A stretch of DNA of 60,040 nt from positions 1 to 60,040 of the forward strand of contig SWBL01000318.1 of the NCBI GenBank assembly GCA_024195585.1, in the 5' to 3' direction. Shown piece by piece: positions 1 through 10,558 of the stretch. A model generated the notes under the pieces. That model ran no database searches. It was not told the origin of the DNA and saw only the letters and a list, made by a program, of their open reading frames with translations. The DNA is from Aureobasidium sp. EXF-3400. Its lineage: Eukaryota > Ascomycota > Dothideomycetes > Dothideales > Saccotheciaceae. The position numbers were made by a program, and so were the translations under genes. Position 1 is the stretch's first letter. Each line of letters opens with the position of its first letter.

Positions 1-894
1 CACCCACCGTAGTACTAATCTGCCGTTCAACTGCTTATGTATGGCAGAGCGGACGGGATGCCCAGTTTTCAGCTGACTGTGGCCGTATGTGCTTGAATTG
101 GCAGATCTTTGCAGTATGGCTGCGATGAGATCGTCTTCAAAAAAGTGCCACGTCCGATCGTCTAGAAATGTGTTGCCTACAACGACATGGAGCCAACCTC
201 TCAATCTCTCGGTCTTGTTTAGAATTCGGAAAGAATTCTTGTGTGATACATTTCAACGATATTCCACATCTGCTGTTAGCATGCTCAGATATCTGTTTCT
301 TGGTTGCACATTTTTGAGGTCCGACAAATTGATCGTCGTTCAGCCATCGATTCGGAAACTTCAGCCTCAGCTTCACCCGCAATCAGCCATCTTGCTTGCT
401 CTTTCGTTCAGCATGACCTCCGCGCGGTCCATGATTGCCTTCTTCCTTTACTCTGCCAAGTCGTTTATGAGTCTACCTCAGGATGCATCACTTGTACAGA
501 CCCCACAAATTATAATTGCCCCGTGGGGGGGCATGGGCGAGCTTCTTGATGTAGAAGGATCTGTCACACGGCAAATCGCAGCACACGGGACTTCAGGCTG
601 AAAGCTGATCACTTCGTATGTCGTGCATGCTAGCCACTTCAATTGCAACTTCGTCCTAGAGAAACACAACATCGTCGCTGCTGGTCATGTCAATCACCAA
701 GACATTTCTTCTTGGCTCGGGCTTGTCAAGATGCACAGGAAACCGAATATGCTTTCGACTCCGTCATGAGAACTACTGACAAAACGTCAATGGAGGAATT
801 ATCGCGACGATCGGTTGATATAAGTATCATCAGCCTGTTCCTCTATCTGACCACTCAGTATTCTCAGATATAACCCTAACGCAGAGTCGAAAAT
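1..894. other. Intergenic, left edge
   Basis: No supported gene. Open frames here show no domain, signal peptide or biased codon use. The right part is the promoter of the GH43 gene that starts at 895. Confidence 0.6.
819..824 (+). promoter_or_regulatory. TATA box of the first GH43 gene
   Basis: TATAAG lies 76 nt before the ATG at 895, a spacing like that of the TATA-like boxes before the GH3, opsin and second GH43 genes in this window. Confidence 0.5.
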
Positions 895-1956
895 ATGATT
901 CTCACAAAAGTCTTCCAGTCTCTTTTGGCTTTGACTGCTATCAGCTCGACTACAGCCATGCCGACGAAACGAGACACCAAAGTCGGATATCTTTTTACTT
1001 CCTTCCCTGTCGATGACGAAGCCATCTATTTGCATCTCTCGAACGGCAATGATCCCCTATCCTACCAAGCCCTTTCCCTAGATGGTACTCCAGATACACA
1101 AGCTATTCTCCGTAGCGATGTTGGCACCAAAGGTGTCAGAGACTCCTTCATCGTGCCTTCTCAAGATGGCTCCAAATTCTGGCTCATCGCTACGGATTTA
1201 CTCGCAAACAACTTCACCAACGACTTCAACGCAGCAACTAGATTCGGATCTAGACAACTCGTAATCTGGGAGTCTGAAGATCTAGCTACCTGGGGCGAGG
1301 CTCGTCTGACGCCCGATTTGGTGAATTCGACCGCTGGAAATGCCTGGGCACCTGAAGCCTACTGGGAACCTCTGATCGAGGCCTACATTGTGATCTTTGC
1401 TTCGCGCTTCTGGTCCGATGCCGACCCCGAACGCACTGGACCTCAACCTCCCAACAAACTGATGTATGTCACCACCAAAGACTTTGTCACTTTCTCAGAA
1501 GCAGAGCTCTACTTCTACCCGGGCTACCCCGTCATCGATGCCACATTCATCGCGACTCCCGACCAAGGTCCCGATGTCTGGTACCGCTGGATAAAGTCAG
1601 AAGTTGACTACACAATCTACCAACAACGCTCTGAGAACGGTATTCTCGGCGATTGGGTTAATGTGGGAGGTGCCTCTGATGATGTCCGCGTTACATTTGC
1701 TTCTCAATACTCGAATAACGAGGGTCCTTTGATTTTCAGGGATAACCTTGATGCGCAGAAGTTCCATCTCTGGATTGATGAGAATGATTTGCAGACATAT
1801 ATTCCGGCTACAGCGGATACGTTGGATGATATGAGTGCTTGGGTGCCTGATGATATGAGTGGATTCCCCAAGGATGTCAAGCATGGCAAGGTTTTGGCTG
1901 TGAATCAGCAACAGTATGATGCGATTTTGGCAAAGTACAAGGTTGTTGGATCGTAG
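895..1956 (+). CDS. Secreted glycoside hydrolase family 43 protein
   Basis: Intronless, 353 aa. Residues 1-21 form a signal peptide ending near TTAM, followed by a KR pair that may be a pro-peptide site. The body reads as a single five-bladed beta-propeller of the GH43 type: the block GTKGVRDSFIVPSQDG and the following FWLIATDL are typical of fungal GH43 proteins annotated as arabinosidases or beta-xylosidases. WAPEAYWEP, VIDATFI and NNEGP fit the regions holding the catalytic acids of the family. The likely role is release of arabinose or xylose from hemicellulose outside the cell. The exact substrate cannot be read from sequence. It converges with the GH3 gene, with 221 bp between the stop codons, which supports a shared hemicellulose role. 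Confidence 0.85.
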   Translation: MILTKVFQSLLALTAISSTTAMPTKRDTKVGYLFTSFPVDDEAIYLHLSNGNDPLSYQALSLDGTPDTQAILRSDVGTKGVRDSFIVPSQDGSKFWLIATDLLANNFTNDFNAATRFGSRQLVIWESEDLATWGEARLTPDLVNSTAGNAWAPEAYWEPLIEAYIVIFASRFWSDADPERTGPQPPNKLMYVTTKDFVTFSEAELYFYPGYPVIDATFIATPDQGPDVWYRWIKSEVDYTIYQQRSENGILGDWVNVGGASDDVRVTFASQYSNNEGPLIFRDNLDAQKFHLWIDENDLQTYIPATADTLDDMSAWVPDDMSGFPKDVKHGKVLAVNQQQYDAILAKYKVVGS

Positions 1957-2177
1957 AGGAAATGAACATGTCAGCGTGCAGATATTCATGATGGTAGTCA
2001 CGGCTGGGCCAGCTCCAAATAGATAATACACTACTGTGGCAGATCTTAGGAAAGCACGATCCAAGTTCGAAACTTCTACGAGTCAACAACACTTTGCACT
2101 TCTTCTTCTTTCCAAAAGTTATCATCTTATATCCTTGCCCAACTATATCAGAAAGCATATGCCAACTCTAACATCTT

Positions 2178-5115
2178 TTACACCAAGTTGGCACTAGCAT
2201 TGTAGTGCACCGGAACAGTATACTCATAGACACCCTGTCTTGTCAACCGATCAACAATGACAGCATCTCCAACAAGTTCAAACTCTGCCGTCAAAAGCTC
2301 ATCATTGTCGATCGCCACCTTGTACTTGCCAGGGTACACAGTCAAGTCTCCGTTCTGGTCAGCTCTAGCCAATGAGCCAATCGAAATGTCCAAATTGACG
2401 GTTTGCGATTTTCCAGGAGCGACGCCATGGGCGCGAGCGTAGGATGCAAGCCATTTGTTAGGATAAGGCGAGGGGCCCGCGTTGGAAGTTGAGAGGAAGA
2501 GGAGGGCTGAGAAGTCGGAGGTGTGTTTGCCGGTGTTTGAGACGGTCGTGGAGAGAGTGACGAAGGGTAAAGTGTCAAGCGGCGTAGGCTTTGAACCAGG
2601 ATGTTGACGCTTGGTGAACAGGCTCTTGATGTTGTATGAGCGCTGCAGAGGTTTGCCACACCACGACAACTTGAAAGTTGTATATGATAGTCCAAAACCA
2701 AAGGGTAGGATAGGCTTGCCGGTGAACCACTTGTATGTGCGGCCAGGGTAGCTTCCATTAGGACGCAGGTCTGGGTTGAAGATGCTGACTTCATTGATGT
2801 AGCTGGCGGCATATTGAGTCGTGGTCAAGCGACCAGCTGGTGCTTGTCTACCGAGCAGAACATCGATAACGGCATTTCCACCTTCTTGACTGGGGTAGCC
2901 TGCCCACAGGAGAGCGTGAACATTCTTGTTGGCAAGTAGTGCACTGTCATCAAGCTGACCACCACCGAATTGAACTACAGCAAGAGGCTTGCCAAGCTCG
3001 CCCAGTTGATGCACAAGATCAAGCTGATTGCCAGGCCACAGAAGCGACTTGCGGTCTTGGGTCTCTTGTTCAATGGTGCTGTCGATACCACCCATGTAGA
3101 TGACGAGGTCGGCTGATCTTGCGGCATCCAAAGCTGCGGAGAAGAAAGTTGTGTTGCTGCCGTTAACACCTGTGCCAAAAGCATATTGGACGTTGTCCCA
3201 ATTTGCTTCTGCTGCTTGTAGAGGGGTGATGATGTACGGCGCTTGGCCTGCATAGATGCCTTGCATTTGAGTGGACGCATTGGCATATGGTCCCACGAGT
3301 GCCACCTTCTTGTAGCTTGCTGTCACGGGCAATAAGCCATCATTCTTCAAAAGGACCATGCCTTCCCAAGCCGACTTGTAAGCAAGAGCTCGAGCGTCTT
3401 CGGTGTCAACATCGTTCCAAGACAGAGAAGTATAGCGGTTTTGACCATCAAAGTATCCAACAGTGTGAAGTCCAGTGTAAAGACGAGTTAAGGCCTGATC
3501 CAGACGTGCTTCTGTGGTGTAGTTGTTGATCACCGACTGATTGAGATATGTTCCAAACGTGAGGCCGCAGTCCAGATCTGTGCCGGCATTCAAAGCAATA
3601 GCTGCGGCTTCGGCAGGTGTGTCGGTAAAGTTGTGAACGGTTTGGATGTACTCGACAGCACCGCAATCGGCAACCACATATCTGTAAGGTTCGTCGAAGC
3701 CCCAGTCTTCACGCAAAGTATCTTGCAGGAAATACTCACTCGCGCAACTAGGAACACCATAGGTGGCAGTCTATAACGAGCGTTAGTCAGGTCGAGGCTC
3801 TGGTGATATTTGATTGCTTGGCCATCTTACGTATGCACACATGACAGAACCAACAGCAACATCACGAACGCAAGATTTGAAGGGCGGGTTAAAGTACTCG
3901 GCCAGATCTTGAACAGTAGCATTGTAGTTCTCGCCATATCTGTATTAGGATGTCAGTAATGCAACGTTTCGAAGTACCAACGAAATTACCTGTTGGTCTC
4001 AGCGTAGTAAAGGTTGAAGTGCTTGCATGTAGCAATGATCTGTTTCTCCTCAGGATGATCTAAACCTCCTTGAAGACCAGGGATCAGTTGCTTTGTGTAC
4101 TGCTGAGTGTGGAATGCATCTTCACTAGGCGTTTCTTGACCACGACCCCATCGGGGATCGAGGAAGGTATTGATGTTGGCTATGCACGATCAATTAGCAT
4201 ACAGCTCCCATGTGTGATCCAACAACTCACGAGTCCAGAAGTCGTAGCCACACTGCTCAAAATTTGCAAAAGCTCGAGTTTCTCTACCAATAACATCGCC
4301 GATCTGTCCGATAAGAGGATCGTCAAAGGCAGAGCCGGTCGTGATGGCCATAGGAAAGGATGTAGCATAGCTGAAAGCTGATCCATTAGGAGAGTTGAAC
4401 TTCACGCCAGGTGCCTGGGCAAGACCATGCAGAGCTTCGTTCCACCAGTCATAGCCTGGCAGGCCAAGGCGACCCACTCCGTCAGCGGCATTGACAGTGT
4501 TGGCAATCTTTTCGTCCAGGGTCATTTCTGACAGAAGCGATGCAATTCTTTCCGCGATAGGTAGCGATGTATCACAGACTGTGTGTTGGCACAAAGGGCT
4601 TGTGTGGCAAAGAGGTTGACGTTTAATGTCCCCATCGACCTTTTCGACTGGAAGTGGATTGTTGATCTTGAGCGCCTTCATGAAGAACGCGCCACCACAG
4701 GTCTGCGATTCGTCTCCAGAACAAGTGTAAGTCGAGCAATTAGCATTGCCGGTTACTACTTGACTATCGAGTTCACCACCACAGAAGCATTGACTACGTT
4801 TCCGTCAGTGGACAGCCAGCTCTCAGAGGTTGGTGGAGAGACTCACGTTCCAGCTTCGACACCTGCCCAAGGGTAGCCTGACCGTCCGCAATAATCAGCA
4901 CAGAATTGCGGAGTGTTAGAATCACGAAAGACTGCTGTGCGTTCTCTGCCGAGTACACGACCGTAGTAGCCGTCTTGAAGACATTCTGTATATTCGAAGT
5001 CGGCGGTGTACTCAATGGTAGGTGGACATGTAGAGATCGAAGCACCAAGAACTGAGGTGATGAAAGGAAGCACAGCCAGGCCAACGCCTACGGTGGTGCT
5101 GCTGGGAAACCTCAT
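2178..5115 (-). CDS. GH3 beta-xylosidase with an N-terminal WSC domain
   Basis: Five exons by hand: 5115-4847, 4793-4231, 4179-3990, 3939-3831, 3770-2178, giving 907 aa. All four introns (51-60 nt) are GT-AG and phase-consistent. ATG 5115 opens a signal peptide (MRFPSS...VLGA). Residues about 35-135 match a WSC domain: spaced cysteines, GVEAGTQCFCGG across the first intron, then the closing block SQTCGGAFF. After this comes a full fungal GH3 xylosidase: GYDWWNEALHG, DPRWGRGQETP, KHFNLYYAETN, nucleophile region VVADCG (Asp about 412), acid/base region STIEQETQDR, and a C-terminal fibronectin III-like domain. Expected activity is release of xylose from xylo-oligosaccharides outside the cell or at the wall. 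WSC domains bind glycans; their presence on a GH3 enzyme is unusual as far as I know. Confidence 0.88.
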
Positions 5116-5184
5116 TGCAGCAGAAACTGTCAAGTACTAAGGTGATCGATAGAGATGAAGTACTGTCAAATGGTTCCTGCCGCT

Positions 5185-5192
5185 CTTATATA
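5185..5192 (-). promoter_or_regulatory. TATA box of the GH3 gene
   Basis: On the minus strand this reads TATATAAG, about 70-77 nt before the ATG at 5115. It also supports that ATG over the TTG at 5133. Confidence 0.55.
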
Positions 5193-6416
5193 TGGTTCAA
5201 GCATGAGAAAGCTGCTTTCCAGACATTACAGCACTGAGCAGCCGGCTAAATTCTACTGCAGGTGCAGACAATAGATCTTCGCATACAGCTTGGGCATGAC
5301 CTACCTTTCTTGGAAATCGACAACCTTGCTTCATGGGCCTCGCAGTCAATACCGATGTCATGCAATGCAACCCCCGCATGTCTGAGCACTAGACAAGAGT
5401 CCAAGCCTAAACCCTTGCCAGTGTGAAGGGTGTTGTCGAGCTTAAACGGGGTATACATTTTGGCTGAATATGCCTGGTGGTGATATCTGGGCGATCATTG
5501 CGGGGGGTACGGTTGGCACGGTTATGAATGAGGGGTGCAGAAAGGTGAATGTCATGAACAGAAGTGTGATTGAAGGTGACTGCTGTCCAAATTCCATAGG
5601 AGGAAGTTGCGAGCGTCCCGGCCAAGCCATTATGCGTTGCCAACAGCATATCTCCCCCGTACTCCGCCGTGTAGAATATGCTACAGAACAGTCACACAGG
5701 AATTGGAACGAGAATATCAACGCGAACAAAATCACGGATTGATTCCACAGAGTCTTTAACCAAGATTGGGCAAACATGGTCAAAGAGAAATTCTAAGATC
5801 GCAACGGCTCTTCGCAATCAATTCTTATCATCCACACACATAAATATTCACAGAATTAGCATTTAGGGTGACAAGAGAATCTCATGAGTTTGAAAAAAAT
5901 AGTTGTATTGTTAAGATACTATGTAAGAGGGTACCAGTGCTCAATCGCGACCCAGCCAAGCAAAACATCCAGTCTCCCTTCTCACACATAAGATGCAAGA
6001 GGAAGACCAGCAAAATGCGAGGCCAGGGGTAGACCGCAAGAGCCAGACGTAAAAAGTAAGTTAAGAATCCCCAAAGAGAATCAACTCAAAAACGCCCCAA
6101 TGGTTTATCCCATGCTCCCAAACCGTCCATTGAACAAAATCAGATTTCTGTGTTTTGTTAGTTTTCTTGTTTTCCAAGTGTTTTTGTGATTGTTCAAAAG
6201 GAAACGTAAAAAGAGACGGGAAAAAAGAGGAGCATGACCAAGACTGAAAAAACCTTGCCCCGGTATAGTTTCACTTTGCCTCATAACAACTGACTCTAAA
6301 AGGTTGTCTGAGGTGGAAAGCAAGGGCAAGGGGAAAAAGCCTTGGTTGAGGGTCCGATGTCCTAGAGAAAATTTAGCAGACAAAAATGTTTGAGAAGGAC
6401 TTACCTAGGAGACCAC
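5193..6416. other. Intergenic between GH3 and C2H2 genes
   Basis: No gene supported. The open frames are short and overlap on both strands. The stretch 5870-6350 is A-rich and probably holds the 3' UTR and terminator of the C2H2 gene, including a likely 3'-UTR intron near 6362-6406. Confidence 0.5.
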
Positions 6417-7082
6417 TTAGTTCTGAGGAGTATGGCTTGGTGGGCCGGCAGAGCTAGCAAGCTTATCAGCATGAGCCTTCTGCATATGGGCAGTGCATCT
6501 AGCAGGCGTGCTGAAAGTTGCCATGCAATGCCCACACTTGTGCGGGCGCTTGCGAATACCGGCACCAACGTGACCGGCATTACGGGGAGAAGGAACGGCC
6601 GCCTGGATGTCAGGACGAAGTACAGGAACAGGAGCTTGACCGGGCACTGGGCTGGGCTCACGCGGAGGAGTCTCGGGGGGAGTACTTGCGACATAGACCG
6701 TTGCAGTGTCGGAGCGAGGAGGGCTGAACGTCATGTAATGTTGATGACGCTTTCCCTTGATGGTAAGACCACGACCAGCTGCTTTAGATGTCTCAGCCAT
6801 CCAGGCCTTGTTTTCATCAGTGAGCTCGATAGGCTGACCATCAAACGTACCCATGACCGGGCTTGGAGCTGGGCCAGCGATGTACTGAGTAAGAAGACTT
6901 GCCAAAGCCTGTTCGTCGAAAGGGGTCGAATCAGCAACTTCAGCAGCTCCAAAGCTTCCAGTTCCCTCGGCAGCGTGCTGAGTAGAAGGGCGCTCTTGGA
7001 GATCTTCCCTGTCCCAAGTTATATCTTCAGGAAAGTCGCCGAAGGCGCGCTGGATGTCGGAGGAGTTCTGACTGTTGGACAT
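6417..7082 (-). CDS. Single C2H2 zinc-finger protein, unknown function
   Basis: One coding exon of 221 aa from ATG 7082. The C-terminal part holds one C2H2 finger with spacing C-x2-C-x12-H-x4-H (starting CGHC), preceded by basic residues. The N-terminal half is acidic and polar; the middle is rich in proline (PPETPPREPSPVPGQ). A nuclear DNA- or RNA-binding role is an inference from the finger alone. Introns seem to flank the coding exon in both UTRs: a 41-nt GTAAGT...CAG intron at 7128-7088 with branch GCTAAC ends just before the ATG, and a GTAAGT...CTAG intron starts about 12 nt after the stop. I recognise no named orthologue. Confidence 0.65.
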   Translation of the reverse strand: MSNSQNSSDIQRAFGDFPEDITWDREDLQERPSTQHAAEGTGSFGAAEVADSTPFDEQALASLLTQYIAGPAPSPVMGTFDGQPIELTDENKAWMAETSKAAGRGLTIKGKRHQHYMTFSPPRSDTATVYVASTPPETPPREPSPVPGQAPVPVLRPDIQAAVPSPRNAGHVGAGIRKRPHKCGHCMATFSTPARCTAHMQKAHADKLASSAGPPSHTPQN

Positions 7083-7956
7083 TGTTTCTGTTGTCTTGTT
7101 AGCAAAATTTAGGGAGGAAAGTACTTACCTATAAGAGGGTAATCGGATTGTTGTGTGGAAGGGTGAGAAGAAGAAGAGATCGGTTTCTAGGAATCTAAGA
7201 GAGGTTATGTATGTTTGGACTTCAGAACTCCATAGCCTACAATGCTCCAGGGAAGACAAAGGAAAGTGAATGTGGAACAACGAACAATAGACTGGGACGT
7301 TGAAGAAAACAAAGGGAAGTCTTACAGACTCAAAGAAAGACAAGAGAGTGTGTACAGCATTGTTGTAACTAACAAAGAATCCTGGATCATGCTCAAAGAC
7401 AAAACTATTTGTTGAAACAATCATGCTTGTGGATATTGCAGACAATGCAATTGTTATCGTTCTCGGGAGGTAAAGACATGACGTGAGGCCTCCAATATGA
7501 CTGTGGTTATTGACACAACATTACGGTCAATATCAGGACTGGGGACGTCTACCAACAAATTCCGAGTTTGTCAGCGCCGACCCAGGTACAATCACTTAAC
7601 TTGTGCTGGTTGGCTTAAGAAGAAAATTCCTGTATAATGGTGTGTATCAAGTTGTAATCCAGATGCCCCACTTCGGTAAGTGTTTTGATGCTATGTGTTG
7701 CTTGCTGCTGATCAAACATAAAATTCCACGTGACATGTGGACTGCTTGCTCATATGGGTATATAACATGCCTATTTCATGTTCATATGGAAGGACAATTC
7801 CATGAACTAAGCAGAACAAAGCATGCTGGCAGATTGTGTCCGGGTCTGCCAGCATGTGTTCTCAAGTGATACATCAACGACGTATATAACGCCTCTCGTG
7901 GCCACTTCCCATGATGATTGCTTTGCTTCAACATTAGCGAAGACAAGTCAACGACA
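7083..7956. other. Divergent promoter region with UTR intron and hairpin
   Basis: Separates the minus-strand C2H2 gene from the plus-strand gene at 7957. It holds the 5' leader of the C2H2 gene (probable intron 7128-7088, another possible donor near 7320) and the hairpin at 7822-7856. A TATA-like run (about 7882-7888) lies some 70 nt before the ATG at 7957. Confidence 0.5.
7822..7856. repeat. Perfect 12-bp inverted repeat
   Basis: CATGCTGGCAGA (7822-7833) is repeated as its exact reverse complement at 7845-7856, with an 11-nt spacer. It lies about 100-135 nt before the ATG at 7957. It could be a paired site for a dimeric regulator or a hairpin in the leader. I see no gene it could belong to. 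Confidence 0.8.
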
Positions 7957-8844
7957 ATGTTCACTCGATTTTCACCTTCTGGTAAAGGTCAGTCCAGCTC
8001 CAGATCGACGCCAGTAGCCCCATCCAGCAAGAGCGAGCACAGTAAAAATGCTGTCGTGCCGTCTTCTAGCAAAGGCAAAGGGAAATCAATCCGGCCACCT
8101 TACGGGCCTTTCAGCGAAAACAGGAGAACATCCAGAACATCGACATCGCAAGATATGATCGACTTGACTCACAGGCCTATTATACAGCCTCGCCGTGATT
8201 CATCTCTTGCTCCATCGACAGAGACGGAGTTGGACTGGGAACGCGATCTGGAAGACTCAATCGCAAGAAAGCAAGACTGGCGCGATGAACAAGCAAGAGA
8301 GATCCAGAACTTGGCTGAACATATGAGAGAAGCCACTGTGTTTGTGGAAGCCCTTGTTAGCATGCTGGATGCTGTAGAGGCCATTCGAAAAGGCCACAAG
8401 AAGCAATTTGAGGTTCCACAAGATTTGACCACGCTCTACGAGACATGTCCACCAATTCGGGAGACATTCGATCACGCGGGATCGTCTATTGCGGTCATTG
8501 CCGACAAAGTATCCGAGTATGCTGAAGGCGTATCTGAAGCTTCGATGAGGGTGCACAAACTGGCTCGCAGCGGCAGAGCAGAACACGTCAAAAGACATCA
8601 CGGAAAGACCGCTGAAGTGTGTTTGGTGATTCAAGTCCCGGCTTTATTGAAGGCAGCCAATATCTTACATGGTTTGCATGAGATCGTTGAAGACTGCAAT
8701 TTCAGAGGAGACAGTTCGACTCCTCAATTTGGATCCAGAGACGATATTGCCAGACTCAGAATGCGTGAGAAGGAATTGACGTGGCTGATGCGGAGTCACT
8801 CAGGTTGGATCAGTGAGTTAGAGCATCTGGATATCGACAATTGA
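7957..8844 (+). CDS. Hypothetical protein, helical
   Basis: Intronless, 295 aa from the first ATG of the frame. The first 90 residues are polar, Ser/Lys-rich and likely disordered. From about residue 95 the protein is mostly helical with heptad-like charged stretches. No signal peptide, membrane segment or known motif is visible. The N-terminal SKGKGKSIRPP could act as a basic nuclear signal, which is only inference. Codon use is like that of neighbouring genes. I do not recognise the family. Confidence 0.65.
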   Translation: MFTRFSPSGKGQSSSRSTPVAPSSKSEHSKNAVVPSSSKGKGKSIRPPYGPFSENRRTSRTSTSQDMIDLTHRPIIQPRRDSSLAPSTETELDWERDLEDSIARKQDWRDEQAREIQNLAEHMREATVFVEALVSMLDAVEAIRKGHKKQFEVPQDLTTLYETCPPIRETFDHAGSSIAVIADKVSEYAEGVSEASMRVHKLARSGRAEHVKRHHGKTAEVCLVIQVPALLKAANILHGLHEIVEDCNFRGDSSTPQFGSRDDIARLRMREKELTWLMRSHSGWISELEHLDIDN

Positions 8845-10507
8845 TGGATATTTGAGGACAGGCTCCAGCCGAAGCGTCGGAATTCTTGTATGCTGGAAAC
8901 TTTTTGTGATCAACACATCGAGGCTCAGCGGATGTGCTGAAACGATCAGTGGAAGATGTATATAGTTGACTGAACATGGCGAAATGTCATGAACGTGTTG
9001 GACCGCTACTCATGTTCACGCTGTGTGTGAATCGATCACGTTTCTGTTTCCTTTTTTTCTCGCTGTGGATATTTCCAGACAAAATCCAACGCTAGCCGCT
9101 ACGACAAGTACCGGTAGCGAGAAGGGCCGGATTTATGTTAGCGAAGGTATCGGGAGAAAATTCACGCGCAGGCGACGTGTGTACTCGAGTAGTTGAGGTA
9201 GATATCCTTCACCGACTGTATAAGTTAAAGAGAAGGATTGAGTGCGCTGGGTATGACTTTCAATTTGGTGGCTGTTGGTGGCCTTGCCCTGATGTGGTTG
9301 ACGGAACGGGAAAGCCATGACACGTTCAGTCAGGTGTTCCTTGGGATGAGCAATCAAGCAGACGATATGAGCAGAAGCTTATACAGGTAGTGGCTGGCCT
9401 CGGCAGAGACAGATAGAAAGTACGGGAGATGGTCGAGGAAATGGAAATGATCTGATGTCCGTTGCTGCTAGATGACGGCAGTTGAGTAATGTCTCAGACT
9501 TGGTCCTTCTAGAAAAGCAGGACATGAGTAGCGAGATGATGGAAAAGAAGCAACAGAAGCCAAATCTATGGAGCTGCCGAGGGCCGAATGATGTTTCAGA
9601 GTGGTGCTAAAAAAGGTACGGCCTGGCTTGTGTTTGATTTGGTCAATCAGTCGCTTCCCTGTCTGACGAGGCGGTTACGTCGACAGATCGACCAGGAAAT
9701 TTGGGACTTGGTGACGAGAAGCGCAGCGTGCAGGTTCGAGAAACGGCGCTCTCGCGCCATGCGCTCGTATGTGTTTTGCAGATGCACGAATTCACGAATG
9801 CAGCGAGGAATCAAGGCCGTCTTTTTTCGCCGGCGAAAAGGGTGGAGTGAAGCCTAGACTTGCTACGTTGATCCGATGGTTTGCACATCGCGAGCCAGAT
9901 CAAAACGTGGGTTTCTAACGATGCAACGGCGCTGATTGGCCGTGGATTGAATTCAGTTTGCGGGAGACGGTTAGCGTTTGGTTAATATCGAAAACATTCA
10001 GCCCCGAGCAGGCCCCAGGACAAGCACAGGCACAGAGGCACACAGAGGCACCGATGTCATGCCCACAAGCCAGGCGGTCGGCAAGGCCATAGTCTAGCAT
10101 CATGTCTTTGCGGTCTCGCGTCGTCTCCGGGCGCTGCTGCTTCTACTTTTTGTCTCTCCTGTTCAGCTCCTAGACGTGCAGGCATCATAGACACGTTGGC
10201 GTCAGGCCTTGCTTATATCTCATCCCAGTCTCGCTTGGAACCTGTCCGCACCACGATCGGACAGCCTGGATAACCTGGATAACCTGAATACACCCGGACA
10301 AAAGTTGGATCGCCAGTCTCTTGCGTGTACCACGTTGCGCACTTGCGAACGGCCGTTGTGCCCGCCCATACCTAACGTTTCCTGCCCTGTCGCGTCTCCC
10401 AGCATTGAGCGCTTTGTACCCTTCAGACACTCGCTGTGCAACCGGCGAGACTCTGCCACCGTCTTGCGAGACACGAGATCTTGTCACCATCTTGCGAGAC
10501 AGCGACC
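8845..10507. other. Intergenic, long promoter of the Ras-GEF gene
   Basis: No gene supported. It includes a short GGCACA/GAGGCAC tandem repeat (about 10026-10052), a duplicated 9-mer TGGATAACC (about 10266-10284) and two copies of a 12-mer at 10462 and 10490. The long GC-rich leader fits a large regulatory gene. Confidence 0.5.
10462..10501 (+). repeat. Two direct copies of a 12-mer
   Basis: TCTTGCGAGACA occurs at 10462-10473 and 10490-10501, with starts 28 nt apart, just before the start codon of the Ras-GEF gene. Its first ten bases are nearly palindromic. It may be a protein-binding site in DNA or in the mRNA leader. Confidence 0.6.
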
Positions 10508-10558
10508 ATGAGCTGTCATGGACACAGGGCATCCTCTGCATGTAGAAGCCTCGTGTAA
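10508..10558 (+). promoter_or_regulatory. Upstream ORF overlapping the Ras-GEF start
   Basis: ATG 10508 opens a 16-codon frame ending at TAA 10556-10558. It overlaps the main ATG at 10518 in another frame. If it lies in the mRNA it would reduce translation from the main start unless scanning ribosomes skip it. Confidence 0.5.

Noticed and set aside
5116..5133. TTG as a start for the GH3 protein
   Set aside because: ATG 5115 begins an ideal signal peptide and fits the TATA box.
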